NCBI RefSeq assembly: GCF_000003815.2
Contig: NC_049994.1
Location: 3,524,232-3,564,512, forward strand
DNA: 40,281 nt
Direction: 5' to 3'
DNA from: Branchiostoma floridae
Taxonomy: Eukaryota; Chordata; Leptocardii; Amphioxiformes; Branchiostomatidae
Shown here: in pieces, positions 30,609-40,281 of the stretch
Layout of the letters: the number at the start of each line of letters is the position of its first letter
Position numbering within the stretch: position 1 is the stretch's first letter
Program-made: the position numbers and the translations under genes
Notes under the pieces: generated by a model
The model's database searches: none
The model's input: only the letters and a program-made list of their open reading frames with translations
What the model was told of the DNA's origin: nothing

Positions 30609-33600
30609 ATGATGTTTGAGCTATTCTATCCGTTCGTATGTATGGTAACCCTTTTAGCCATACATTTGCTTTTCTTCTTGAGTCGTGAGATTAGCACCGT
30701 GCAGTCTCCCAATGGAACGATTCTGTTCAACATCGTACCACCGAATGGACCTCGCTTTGACTTAGAAATCGCCGGAAAAGACGCATCTGTACGTAAACTT
30801 TTTGAAGAAGTATCGGCGTTCACTGGAATACCGGAGTCGACATTTCTACTTTTCAAGAATGGCCAGAAGGTAGGTTTTCATACTTCTTTATTTGAATATT
30901 ATGTCCCTGTACAAATAAAAAAAGTCCTGCGCGATACTTCTTGCAAACCTGTTTTCACGTAGGCCCCATCCTGGATTCCAGACTCCAGTTGGATCTCAGT
31001 AACATCTATCGTATCATAGTCAAACTCAGGGGGGCCTTCATTATTAATTTCCTCGGGGCTATGTTGGCCCTAGATCCGAGGATTTGGGCTGTCTGGCATG
31101 CAGGCTACGTAGGCCCCATCCATAATTTAGAGAATTTGTAAGAACAACCTTCAATGTGGCGATAAGGAAAATGTACGGTTATTTCTCGATATGTATTTGA
31201 ACTAATTCAGTTTGAGTTTATTGAGATACCCTTTAGTTCAGATTGAGCTAATCTTCCGGGGTTCACATAGCCTGGAATTCAGTATCGTGGCCTACCGTAG
31301 TTAGTGTTTGCTTTGTACGGGGCCAGTGCATCTCTCAGCCGCCGGGGTAATAGGCCACAGGCGGTAGGATTTTCACCCCGGCTGAGAGCTGCACTGGCCC
31401 GTACAACTTTAGCCTACACTAACTACGGTAGGCCGTGCCACAACGACACTGGATTCCAGGTTAGGGTTTATACAAATAAAAAGACACACAGTATACACAA
31501 ATACATAAACAAATACAATAGCATCCACTGAAATACAAATCAGACTTACATACGAATACATAGATAAAATCTAGTGCGTTCCACTATTGTATACCTCAAA
31601 ACTTGTCCGTGTTACTATACTTGTAGATTTGTGGGTTTCGAACTAGATGTCTCGCACAAATGAATAGCCTTGGTAGACTTGATTTGATCGTTATGTAACG
31701 TTAAATGTCCTGAAACCACGAATTGTAGACATGAATTGAACGGTGAACCAACCACCTTTTTCGTTTTTTTTTTAGATTAACGTCGATACCCAAGTTGGAA
31801 ATGGCGGGATAATCCATGTACACATTCCCGTCCTCGGGGGAACGCCACCAAAACCAAGGAATGGGGTAAGTGGATTGTGTTTAATCTGTAGTTTCGCCAC
31901 CGTCTTATCTTGTTTAGGTCCACTCATGACATCTCATATTTATCATGTATTCTTTTTGCTTCAAATCTTTCTTCTGTGTTGCTGACAGCTATCACCTTAA
32001 ATCAGCTAACCCCAAATATGAAGCAAACATCCGGCTCCTTGGCATTTTACGTATTCACGATTAGTCTCACTCTGGTAACCAGAGAACAGCGCTCTCGGCT
32101 ACGACTCTTTCCCTAGCCCAGTAGCAGCAACATGCCCCGTAAATCAAATTAGCCGGCTTGGGGAGGTACGCCGCCGCGCAGTAGCGTAGGCGGTATAATT
32201 CCCTAGGCCGGCTAAGTAGTACATGTATACTCTCCGAACAGAGGTTTAAAAAAACGTTGAAAAAACAGCCAAAGCCTAACCTCTGCTTGGAGAGTAGTAC
32301 ATGTACTCTAATATCCAGGGTAGATTTAGTCTTATCCTTCGTCACGAGACGTTACAAAACGTTAGAAAAGGACTTAACACCGAGAGAAATCTGATGATTT
32401 TTACATCTGCGCAGCGCGTCCGAATGCAGGGTCAGACATATGGTTTGGTGATAAATCCAGTGATCAGATTTCTTTCTTCCTGTCCCAAGGCTGGATCAGA
32501 TGTAGATAATGATCCATGAGGGTCTGCATGCTCTTTTACGTAAGGCGTAGGCAGCCTATTTTATTTCCCGTAATTGGTAGGGAAAATCATCTTATCTACG
32601 TAATTCGTAGCAAGGCGACCAAATTTAGCGTAATTGCCTTCCTTGATTTAGCGTAATACGCAGGGGGTTCTTCTGAATTTAGCGGAAATCGTTGTCGGGA
32701 CCCCCCATGCAGACCCTCATCCATGGCATACATTCCCGCGGCCATCGCTGAACCAGCAAGATTGTTGCGAGGGGAGGGGGGAAGAGTCAATTTTCAAAAT
32801 GGGAGAAATTAGTTGAATATTATCACAATTGTCGTGGTAAGCATTTCAATGTTTGAACATCACTGAACATTAGTATAAAATCAACTCCTTTGATAATCCA
32901 ATAAAGAAAAACATCCTAATCCTCTTAATGGTCCACTAATGAACACTTTGGTCCCTAAATTGAAAATATTCTCAAGAACAAAACATGTTCTTGTAGTTGA
33001 CATGTACAACCACTTTCAAGACATTTGCATTATCATTTCGCATTTCCGGTATTTGAAATTTTGAGATTCCATAGCAGTCATAGTACTCTCCATGCAGAGG
33101 TTAGTGGAAAAGATTGTGACATTTCTACCATATCTTTCGTTTTCTGTCGCAGAGTGCAGACTGAAACGGGGGCTATGATAGAAAAACCACAATCTTCCCC
33201 ACTAACCTCTGCATGGAGAGTAATTCTGTAAGCTTCTTGGAAATCGTTACCACGGACGAACACTGGCCGATCACAGCGGGTAATCTTCGCTATGGATTTC
33301 AGACCCCCAGCGAGGTCTAAAAAGTTAAATGGTGTAGGCCATGGATACCATCTGGCATCCAGGCTAATCTAGCCGATCTGTAGACAAAATTAATGAATCT
33401 GTTCTTTCTGTCTATATAGATATATGCGACAGACAAAGAATGGCATCTGTGCCTGTCTTGAAGTAAACGTAATTGACCAAAACGAAAGTTCTTCATAAAA
33501 AGTTGTTGCTTTCGTCTTCCGGGAGGGACGTAAAACGGGGGTCCCGTGCTCGAGGAGGTGCCTCGACCACGTTAATCAGCCTCATTACTCATAATGGGTA

Positions 33601-36458
33601 CCTACTGGCTGGCAAAATACACCTGGTGATTTTGTCTACAGCAAAGTAAACGATTGCAAGCGTTGTTTTGATTGGTGCGAATGTATGTCTGTTTTCTGAA
33701 AACAAATTGGCTACAGATCTAAATTTCGCCAGGAGGCGGGTACGTGTAGGTCTATCTTATGATCTTTAATTCAAAGTGGATTTTCAAAGAAAAATTGTTA
33801 TCTTGACTCATCCGTCCTTTCTTAGCTATTTCAATTTTACTGAGTTTTATCCTGAGAGTCATTTCCTGTTCTTCTGTTATACCCTTGTCACATCGGGCGA
33901 AAAACGATCGGACGACGAATCTGTGTGCGCTAAATGGTATTTTCTTGTAGCTTGTCCGCATGCACGAGGTCATAGGATGTTTATTATGATCATAGATATA
34001 TTCTAATAGGCAATCGATTGAGTCCAACTTACTCTCCAAGCAGATTTAGGCTCAGGCTGTTTTTTAACGTTTTTTTAAATTGTTTTATCTGGCTTTCTAT
34101 TTTGTATTATATCTTGCTGTGTCAAGCCGGACACAGCGAAAAAAAAGGACAAAATAGAAAGCCCGATAAAAACGACTAAAAAAACGTTTAAAAACAGCCG
34201 GAGCCTAACCTCTGCTTGGAGAGTAAGTCCAACTCACTGTGACAGGGACGGGTTTCATTTGAAAAATACGTGCGGCTCTCTGTCGATCTTGAAATCAACC
34301 GAGCTTTCAGCATCATGAAGTACGACCGTTGACAATGTGACAGTGCCACAGGGGTATAGAATGGGGAATTTAGAGAATAAGCTCAGCGCGCAAGCAAAAG
34401 ATGGTTTTACATGAGTCTCTAACTCACGTTCCTCAAACTTGATCCGGGGCAAGTGCAGACTGCCTCCGTGTATTTGTTCTCCAGTGTTTATTTTCCTTCG
34501 GTTGGTCAATAGTCTGTGTAACACAAACTCTGCTGTCCGGGGCTGCAACTGGCCCCGGCGGATGTTGGTATAGTATAAGCGAGATTTAATTAGGCTAGTT
34601 GGTCGAGTACTGATATATTCCAAAGCTTCCAATCGCTGGTTTTGTCAATGAATAAAGATACTCTTTTTACATACACCCACAGTTTTGTCATACAGAAATC
34701 TTTATTGACACAACAAAAGCGCAGCGACTAACGTAAGCTCCTTTACAACTACAGTGTATTTACAGTACATATCAACAGACATATATGGATGTCCCTGGAT
34801 ATGATTTTATCGACGCTTCGCCCTCGGCGACCGTTAGTGAGAATCGCATTGAGTAAAGTTGTAACAGGGTCAACCTGGCCCTGTACCATATCGTAATGTT
34901 TTAGCTGTATTTTTCTTGTAGTTTCCAAGATACAGAGATATGTGCCCGTCACACTTAGCGTCTACCAGGCTCCGTGGTTCGGTGGTCTAATTGTAGAAAT
35001 TTGACAAATAGAGTCAACGCTAGAGGAGTCAGCTGGCCGAGTAGAACCATTTTCCGACCCACGTGGTAGAGGTACGTCACACTACCCCTGTTCTGTTCTT
35101 AGAAAGAGGCGGGCGGCCGTAGTGAGTTAATGACCCCAGAAGTTCTATAATCACCTTCATCTCAGGGGGGCTGGTGCCTGATGGTTAGATTGCCTGGGGA
35201 CCGCACCATATGTGGGCGTGGACAGGGGTCATTATGTAACAAAAAAGGACAAGCAAATGTAACATGCATTGGCACAATACCGGTCATAAGCCTTATACCG
35301 GTCGATTACAAATAGTGGAACTTAAAGAGATCTACCCATGCAACAATAGTTATTTCTGAGGTATGCACACTTCAGACATCTAGGTGTCCAATACATAATT
35401 TACAAAGCATCGATAAAAATGCATTCGAAGACAACAAGGCCGAAAGTTTTCAGGTCATTTTCGGGGCAGGCGAGCTCGTCGTGGGACAAACACACTGTCA
35501 CGTTCATCGCCAGATTTGTAGATAATAATCACATGTGCTCACGGCACAAGGTGAGCATGATTCAACAGCAATCTTGAATTTCTTTTGGTGACCTACAACT
35601 CGTGTAAAAGTGTGAGGAACCGTTGCATTATCGCCCGGATCTACGGCTGAATGGGTCAAATTGAACGTACGCCGCCATTTTCCCGCCATTTTTAATGCTA
35701 CGGCCAGCAGTAAAGTTTTACGTCATAGCGGTTGTGACGGACCAAAATTAAATGAAAATTCTTGTCAGTATACGCCCATTTTCTCATGACTTTTTGTATG
35801 CTCATGCAGATTTTTGTTTTGTGCAACTACTAACAGGAAAGAAAGGAACAACAGAGGATGTATAAAGGTACATAGCGGCAGTTAATTGTGCCGTGTTTCG
35901 TTCGGCCGGTATAGTGCACCCCCTTCTATTCCAACCACACGCCCGTTCTCCGTGCAATTCCGCGGTGTGTTCCAATTACGATATTATGTTTTTAGCAGGA
36001 CCAGAGAGACAAAATAATTTACACAGAAGAAGTGGCAAAGGTAAGCTGTAACAGCAACATGTAACTGGAGAAAATGATGCGTTGATCATTTGCCAAATTA
36101 GCATTGCTTGAGAAATTGCAGTAAACCGACCGGTATTATGCCAATGGATGTTAGCAGACTTCCGTGTCTTTTTTGGGTCCGATGTACAATTCAAACATCA
36201 GCAGCTATTCCAAACTAACTTGTTGTAAGGGACGCCTTCAAGATGAAGGTCGCTACCAACCATACCGATTACAAAGAGACAAACTTTCACCGAAACGTCG
36301 GGGAAAACAAAGCTGTATCTCTTTATTTTTTTTCCCAAGGGGGTTGATTCTTTTTCAAATTCTTTTTCAACCTTTTTGGTATCATTTGGTATGATAACCA
36401 GGTATCACTGGGCCAACCGTCTATGAGGTCAATCCAGGACAATTCGCACGTACTTGAC
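30609..36458 (+). CDS. Membrane-anchored ubiquitin-like protein gene, 3' end not found
   Basis: Exon 1 (30609-30869, 87 codons) begins MMFELFYPFVCMVTLLAIHL, a hydrophobic segment near the N terminus. It continues with VPPNGPRFDLEIAGKDASVR and FTGIPESTFLLFKNGQK to a GTAGGT donor. Exon 2 (31776-31865) follows a long pyrimidine tract and reads INVDTQVGNGGIIHVHIPVL then GG, closing a beta-grasp fold that ends like ubiquitin in a hydrophobic strand and Gly-Gly. Here it continues with TPPKPRNG, so the Gly-Gly is internal. Weaker exons follow in phase 0: 35996-36040 (QDQRDKIIYTEEVAK, with a tandem CAG acceptor choice) and 36402-36458 (VSLGQPSMRSIQDNSHVLD). No stop-containing last exon was identified; it may lie beyond the window. 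Whether it is conjugated, or acts as a fixed domain, is unknown. Confidence 0.65.
31269..31460. mobile_element. Hairpin MITE inside the ubiquitin-like gene intron 1
   Basis: Arms CGTGGCCTACCGTAGTTAGT and ACTAACTACGGTAGGCC pair, as do GGGGCCAGTGCATCTCTCAG and CTGAGAGCTGCACTGGCCC. Terminal CCTGGAATTCAG and CTGGATTCCAGG are inverted. The open frame 31304-31531 is generated by this element and is not a gene. Confidence 0.85.
31866..32227. other. Intron of the ubiquitin-like gene
   Basis: No exon recognised. Short frames here overlap on both strands. Confidence 0.45.
32228..32296. mobile_element. Very short MITE with exact 9-bp target duplication
   Basis: Only 69 bases: TACTCTCCGAACAGAGGTTT at the left and AACCTCTGCTTGGAGAGTA at the right. 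Flanking GTACATGTA is exact on both sides (32219-32227 and 32297-32305). It is an internally deleted member of the 6715-6882 family. Confidence 0.88.
32514..32721. mobile_element. MITE with CATGAGGGTCTGCATG ends
   Basis: The left CATGAGGGTCTGCATG and right CATGCAGACCCTCAT are inverted. The interior has several GTAATT-x-GTAG and ATTTAGCGTAAT units. A single end, CCATGCAGACCCTACCCATG, recurs near 39396. Confidence 0.7.
32722..34029. other. Intronic stretch with one MITE
   Basis: Apart from the element at 33084-33222 nothing was recognised. The open frames near 33752-34039 show no family features. Confidence 0.45.
33084..33222. mobile_element. Inverted-repeat MITE with TACTCTCCATGCAGAGGTTAG ends
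   Basis: TACTCTCCATGCAGAGGTTAG and CTAACCTCTGCATGGAGAGTA are inverted. Inner arms include GTGGAAAAGATTGTG and CACAATCTTCCCCAC. The interior differs from the CAAGCAGAGG group. Flanks gave no 9-bp match, so it may be an older insertion. Confidence 0.8.
34030..34225. mobile_element. Hairpin MITE with exact 9-bp target duplication
   Basis: Starts TACTCTCCAAGCAGATTTAGG and ends CCTAACCTCTGCTTGGAGAG plus TA, with long matching arms. AGTCCAACT occurs on both sides (34021-34029 and 34226-34234). It is an intact-looking member of the 6715-6882 family. Confidence 0.92.
34226..35995. other. Intronic stretch without recognised features
   Basis: The largest frame here (34255-34632, minus, 125 codons) shows no motif, signal or splice context that I can support. 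No tandem or inverted repeat stands out. Confidence 0.4.
36228..36302 (+). repeat. Possible retroelement end with hammerhead-like core
   Basis: CTTCAAGATGAAGGTCG and, 40 bases on, TTTCACCGAAACGTCGG resemble the CTGATGA...GAAAC-GTC arrangement found at ends of Penelope-like elements that carry hammerhead ribozymes. The first core box is altered (CAAGATGA), so an active ribozyme is unlikely. Confidence 0.25.
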
Positions 36459-37088
36459 GTAAGTGGTTTAATTAGGTGATAATGGACTATGCACACGCCA
36501 AAGCGTTTGTCACATTTGGTGCCATTTCAACCACAGCGTGAATTCGTCATGGATGGGCAGCAACAACGAATTCGACTGATATATTTGGAATTGACGTCAG
36601 CTGACTTGCCCTGTAAAATTTACCGTCAGACCCGCCGTTACTATGGCAACGGCCGCCAAGACCACTGTATTGGACTTAGTGTGGTCCAAAACCCGCTGGA
36701 CACCCCCCTCCACTTTTCCGCCCTAAAAAAGACTACATGTACATGTAACTCCCAACCCAAATCACTCAGAACGTTATAAAAATGTGCTCTCCAAGCAGAT
36801 GTTGAGTCGCGGAGATATAGTAGTAGTAGGGAAATTGCTTGGAGAGTAAAAACAATAGTCTGGCAAGCTCCTTGTGGAAAAAAAGTCAACAAGAATTTTG
36901 AATTTGTTCAGATGATAATGAGAACAGTTAGCGTCCCCTCAAATAGGCTTTGGACGGGGCCATTACACCTGCGGTAGGCGCCGAAATGGAAAGTTGGTCA
37001 GCTCCCAGGAACCATTTCCGTTCTAATACTTGGTACAGTTTTATATCTTGACTACAAGTAGTTTTATTGTATGAAAGAAAATAAATCC
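36459..37088. other. Stretch holding a small hairpin-family relic
   Basis: At 36784-36848 TGCTCTCCAAGCAGATGTTG and CTTGGAGAGTA form the ends of a 65-base inverted element. The open frame 36489-36779 is not supported as a gene. Confidence 0.5.
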
Positions 37089-37092
37089 AAGG

Positions 37093-38681
37093 CACCCCCA
37101 CCTAACTCCTTCTGCTTTTCCCCCTACCCGTTCACCTTTTCCCCCGGACTTCTCCTTAACCCCCGCTGTACTTCATCTGTGCCCCCGTCATTCCTCTTTA
37201 CCCCCGGTGTAATTCTGCTTTTCCCCCGCCCTTCTGCTTTACCCCCAATGGCCGCCGTCAACCCGAATTTCACTTAGTCGACACGAAAATCGTTCGGAAA
37301 GTAACAATAACGGTTGCGCCACGGAACATGAAATAGCCTATGCTCTAGTACACATTCTGGGCCACCTTTCTGCCAAGTGGCGTTTCACAACTCATTCCCA
37401 GTCTGAACTGAAAAGCCATGTGCCGTCAGCAGCGCGTCGTTTATGGCGCTCCACTACTACATGTACTTCCTGGAGGCTGGGTGGTGGAGCGCTTGAGGCC
37501 GGGGTTTTGCGGCGTTTCAGAAAATCATTAGGCTTGGCATCAAATTCAGGATCTTATAATTCTTATAAATGCAATGGTGAAGTGATGGTAACAATATAGT
37601 ATGGGAATGAGGTACAAAGAGAGTGCAGAATCAATTCACTAAAGACAGGCACAGAATGCGTACACTATTAAAGGGTCGGAATCGTACATGTAGCATTTGA
37701 AGTTTTCACTTGATGTAACAGATCTTCATAAAATGTTTGCTGCGGCATCTTTAATACGTCACGTCACGTATGCTGTGGTTTCAGTACCGTGCGTCTGTAT
37801 TTGTGTTTGTGAACAGTGTAACTCAAGGAAGGGTGGCTGGATCTTTGGCATGCAGAACGTGTGGGTACAGTCGAAATGCAGCAGGGCGTACAATACATGC
37901 GAGTAACAAGAAATGTATGAAGAGAGCCCATGATATCTTGGTACTAAAGGACTGTAAATGGATACATAGCGAGTTTGTAAAAAAAAATAAAGGGTATACA
38001 TTTGTATTTGAAATGTACTCTTTCTTTACTAAGCATACCGAGAAGTCACAGTGAGATAAAAAAAAATAGTTGGGTCCCACTATTCTGGTCGGGCTGAGAC
38101 GCAGTTCCTATTCACGGGCGCGACCTTGCTCCTCGGATCGACACGGGACTTTTACCTGCGTTGTTTTCAACCTGGGTCGGTTTGTCCCTCTTGAAACAGA
38201 CAAGAACAACCTGTTAGTCCTGGGCTCCTGGGTAACCATATCGGTGCCGAACTTAGCGGGTCGCCCGATCGTCATAGCACAGCGCTCCACCACCCAGCCT
38301 CCAGGAAGTACATGTAGTAGTGGAGCGCCACAAACGACGCGCTGCTGACGGCACATGGCTTTTCAGTTCAGACTGGGAAGGAGTTGTGAAACGCCACTTG
38401 GCAGAAAGGTGGCCCAGAATGTGTACTAGAGCATAGGCTATTTCATGTTCCGTGGCGCAACCGTTATTGTTACTTTCCGAACGATTTTCGTGTCGACTAC
38501 GTGAAATTCGGGTTGACGGCGGCCATTGGGGGTAAAGCAGAAGGGCGGGGGAAAAGCAGAATTACACCGGGGGTAAAGAGGAATGACGGGGGCACAGATG
38601 AAGTACAGCGGGGGTTAAGGAGAAGTCCGGGGGAAAAGGTGAACGGGTAGGGGGAAAAGCAGAAGGAGTTAGGTGGGGGTG
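37093..38681. mobile_element. Foldback element with two 401-bp inverted arms and AAGG duplication
   Basis: The arms 37093-37493 and 38281-38681 are reverse complements with only a few mismatches. Outer ends are CACCCCCACC and GGTGGGGGTG. AAGG flanks both sides (37089-37092 and 38682-38685). The outer part of each arm is a pyrimidine-rich run of CCCCCG-x-CTTCT-type units on one strand; the inner part is complex sequence ending GGTGGAGCGCT. The 787-bp centre has no convincing gene. The open frames 37071-37277 and 38070-38356 are readings of the arms. It is non-autonomous. Confidence 0.93.
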
Positions 38682-38685
38682 AAGG

Positions 38686-40281
38686 TCAAGTTTGTCAAAG
38701 ATCGCATAACAGTATTTATGTGCGACCCCAAGGTCGGGCACAGATTAGTGCGTCGCAGTTCTTGAAAGAGCCATAGAAATTGTTCTGTGCACATCAGCGA
38801 GTCGGAAACTGTGATAGATGGTAGACGAATACGTAAGTTTCAGTGAGGCTGTGTAACTTGAGTTACGATGGTTGTTTGATTGGGTAGAATTTCGCACTTG
38901 GATCCCGTGCCTGCTACTTCCGGGTGTGGGTTGCAGTATGGTGACCTCCACTGGGGGTCAAATCAAAGTAGTTTTGATAGGAAAACGAGCAGATAAACGT
39001 AAGCTCATTTTTACAAATTTTTTGTTGATTCTACCCTGAACTTCAACAAGTTCAATTTTGGGAGAGGAGAGGGGCACCGCCTAGGCGCGCCTAGGGGCCT
39101 GTTGAGTCAGGCAGCTGATGTTGTGCTATACCCCTAAGGCTGAAAAAAAAGCTATGGGACTGATGAAGATGACAATAGATTTGGGATCAAGGAAAATTGG
39201 CTCTTCTAAGAGAATATTTATCTTATTTTCACATACTCGGGTGCTTAAAGGGGCCCTAAACTCCAGAATTGAGTGTTATATTCCTATAGATTAGGTATCG
39301 ATGAATTCACAACCAGGAACTTTTTTGGGATATATATACATAATTTCACTTGTGGTGAATTACGCGGGGTGTGTGTAAATCTCACTATTAACCCCATGCA
39401 GACCCTACCCATGCATTTCCTATACGTGTAAACACTTCCTCCATCGTGAATACGTACGGCATAAATAAGGGGCGATGTGCAGACTAAGACGGCCTATTGT
39501 TCAAAAGACAGCAAACAACACTAAGCAAGACGAATTGTCAACATTGCCCCTCGAATTGGTTTTGTAATCGATCTTTTATCACGCCATGTCGGACACATCG
39601 TATGCAGCAAGAGTCTCAGCTTATTTTTTAAACTAAAGCGTACCTGGGGAGTTAAGCACAATACTGAATGCTTTCACATGTACGCGCGACTAGTGGGTAT
39701 TTTATCGTATAATGTGAAGTAGCATGGGTATTTCACTTCCTGAAATTAATATCTCTACGAAAATTACACCCCCTCGTGTTTAGGACATGAATCCCTACAG
39801 GCAAAAAAAACACTGTTCAGCACCTTCAGCACGCCCCTTCCCCCAGAATTCTACATTTATGTCATACAAGAGGTCAATAATTTAAATGATTTACATAACT
39901 GTAACCTGCAACCTCATAGACCAGCTCCACTACTTATCAGAGTACTTAGATTGGTCCTGTATGCTAATGACAGTCGACTGGCGATGATTCAATTAATTCA
40001 TATGACTACACTTAAAGATTGAGAAAGGTAATGAGAGCATGACACGCTCGCTCAGACCGGATCGTGGGGTCTCCCCCAACCTACTGTGGCAGACAAAACA
40101 GAAATCATCAAGCTGACAAAATAAACAAAGTTTGTTAGGTTTCTCTAAAAAACAAGAGCAAATATACAATCTTACAAACTTGAAAGAAGCATGTTTTCTG
40201 CACCCCATTACCTTATGTGGTGTATGTTTTACCTTTGTTAAGTTTATATGTTCGGCGTGTTTACATTTGGGCATGTCGGGC
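38686..40281. other. Right flank without supported gene
   Basis: A lone CCATGCAGACCCT end (near 39396) matches the element at 32514. On the minus strand the last bases read MPKCKHAEHINLTK from an ATG at 40274 and then GTAAAA, which could be a first exon but is too short to support. Nothing else recognised. Confidence 0.4.

Noticed and set aside
31304-31531. 75-codon frame
   Set aside because: It is generated by the arms of the hairpin MITE at 31269-31460.
34255-34632. 125-codon minus-strand frame
   Set aside because: No motif, splice context or start context supports it, and it lies inside a probable intron of the plus-strand gene.
36489-36779. 96-codon plus-strand frame
   Set aside because: It overlaps a minus-strand frame and ends in the hairpin-family relic, with no protein features.
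37071-37277. Proline/phenylalanine-rich open frame
   Set aside because: It is a reading of the pyrimidine-rich outer arm of the foldback element; the mirror arm gives an equivalent frame on the other strand.
38070-38356. Overlapping frames of 80-90 codons on both strands
   Set aside because: They arise from the inner foldback arm and its centre and have no family features.
40233-40274. Possible first exon MPKCKHAEHINLTK on the minus strand
   Set aside because: Only 14 codons, a weak GTAAAA donor and no continuation that could be checked inside the window.

Overview
The window looks like a genomic segment from an invertebrate chordate, most probably an amphioxus (Branchiostoma). This is inferred from the style of the sequence and not proven. 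Coding DNA is split into short exons with good GT-AG sites. Introns are crowded with small hairpin inverted-repeat elements, and there is a CR1/L2-like LINE with a 2A-type peptide and a tRNA-derived SINE. Nothing resembles a bacterial operon, and most long open frames are chance readings of repeats.

Layout. 1-10.2 kb is repeat-rich. A ~650-bp unit at 216-863 recurs inverted at 9354-10180. Between the copies lie a minus-strand exon with a membrane segment and a ubiquitin-like domain (4114-4344) and a plus-strand gene remnant with an in-frame stop (5681-6233). 10.36-10.84 kb is a 25-bp minisatellite. 11.93-15.41 kb is a LINE on the minus strand with one intact 1078-codon ORF.

16.3-29.9 kb holds the main gene, on the minus strand. 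Twelve exons join in frame to 685 codons. The protein has a ParB/sulfiredoxin-like core, basic patches, a coiled coil and a C-terminal domain of unknown type. Its introns contain several inverted-repeat elements, a SINE, and a 1.6-kb element whose inverted ends are tandem arrays around a dead LINE fragment.

30.6-36.5 kb holds a plus-strand gene for a membrane-anchored ubiquitin-like protein. It is divergent from the ParB-like gene across ~720 bp and paralogous to the exon at 4.1 kb. 37.09-38.68 kb is a foldback element with two 401-bp arms and an AAGG target duplication.

The most notable points are the ParB-like eukaryotic gene, its divergent pairing with a ubiquitin-like gene that has a paralog in the same window, the 2A-bearing LINE, a hairpin MITE family with 9-bp target duplications (one with its empty site present), and two foldback elements. 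No tRNA, rRNA or CRISPR array was seen. Exon boundaries come from reading splice sites by eye.
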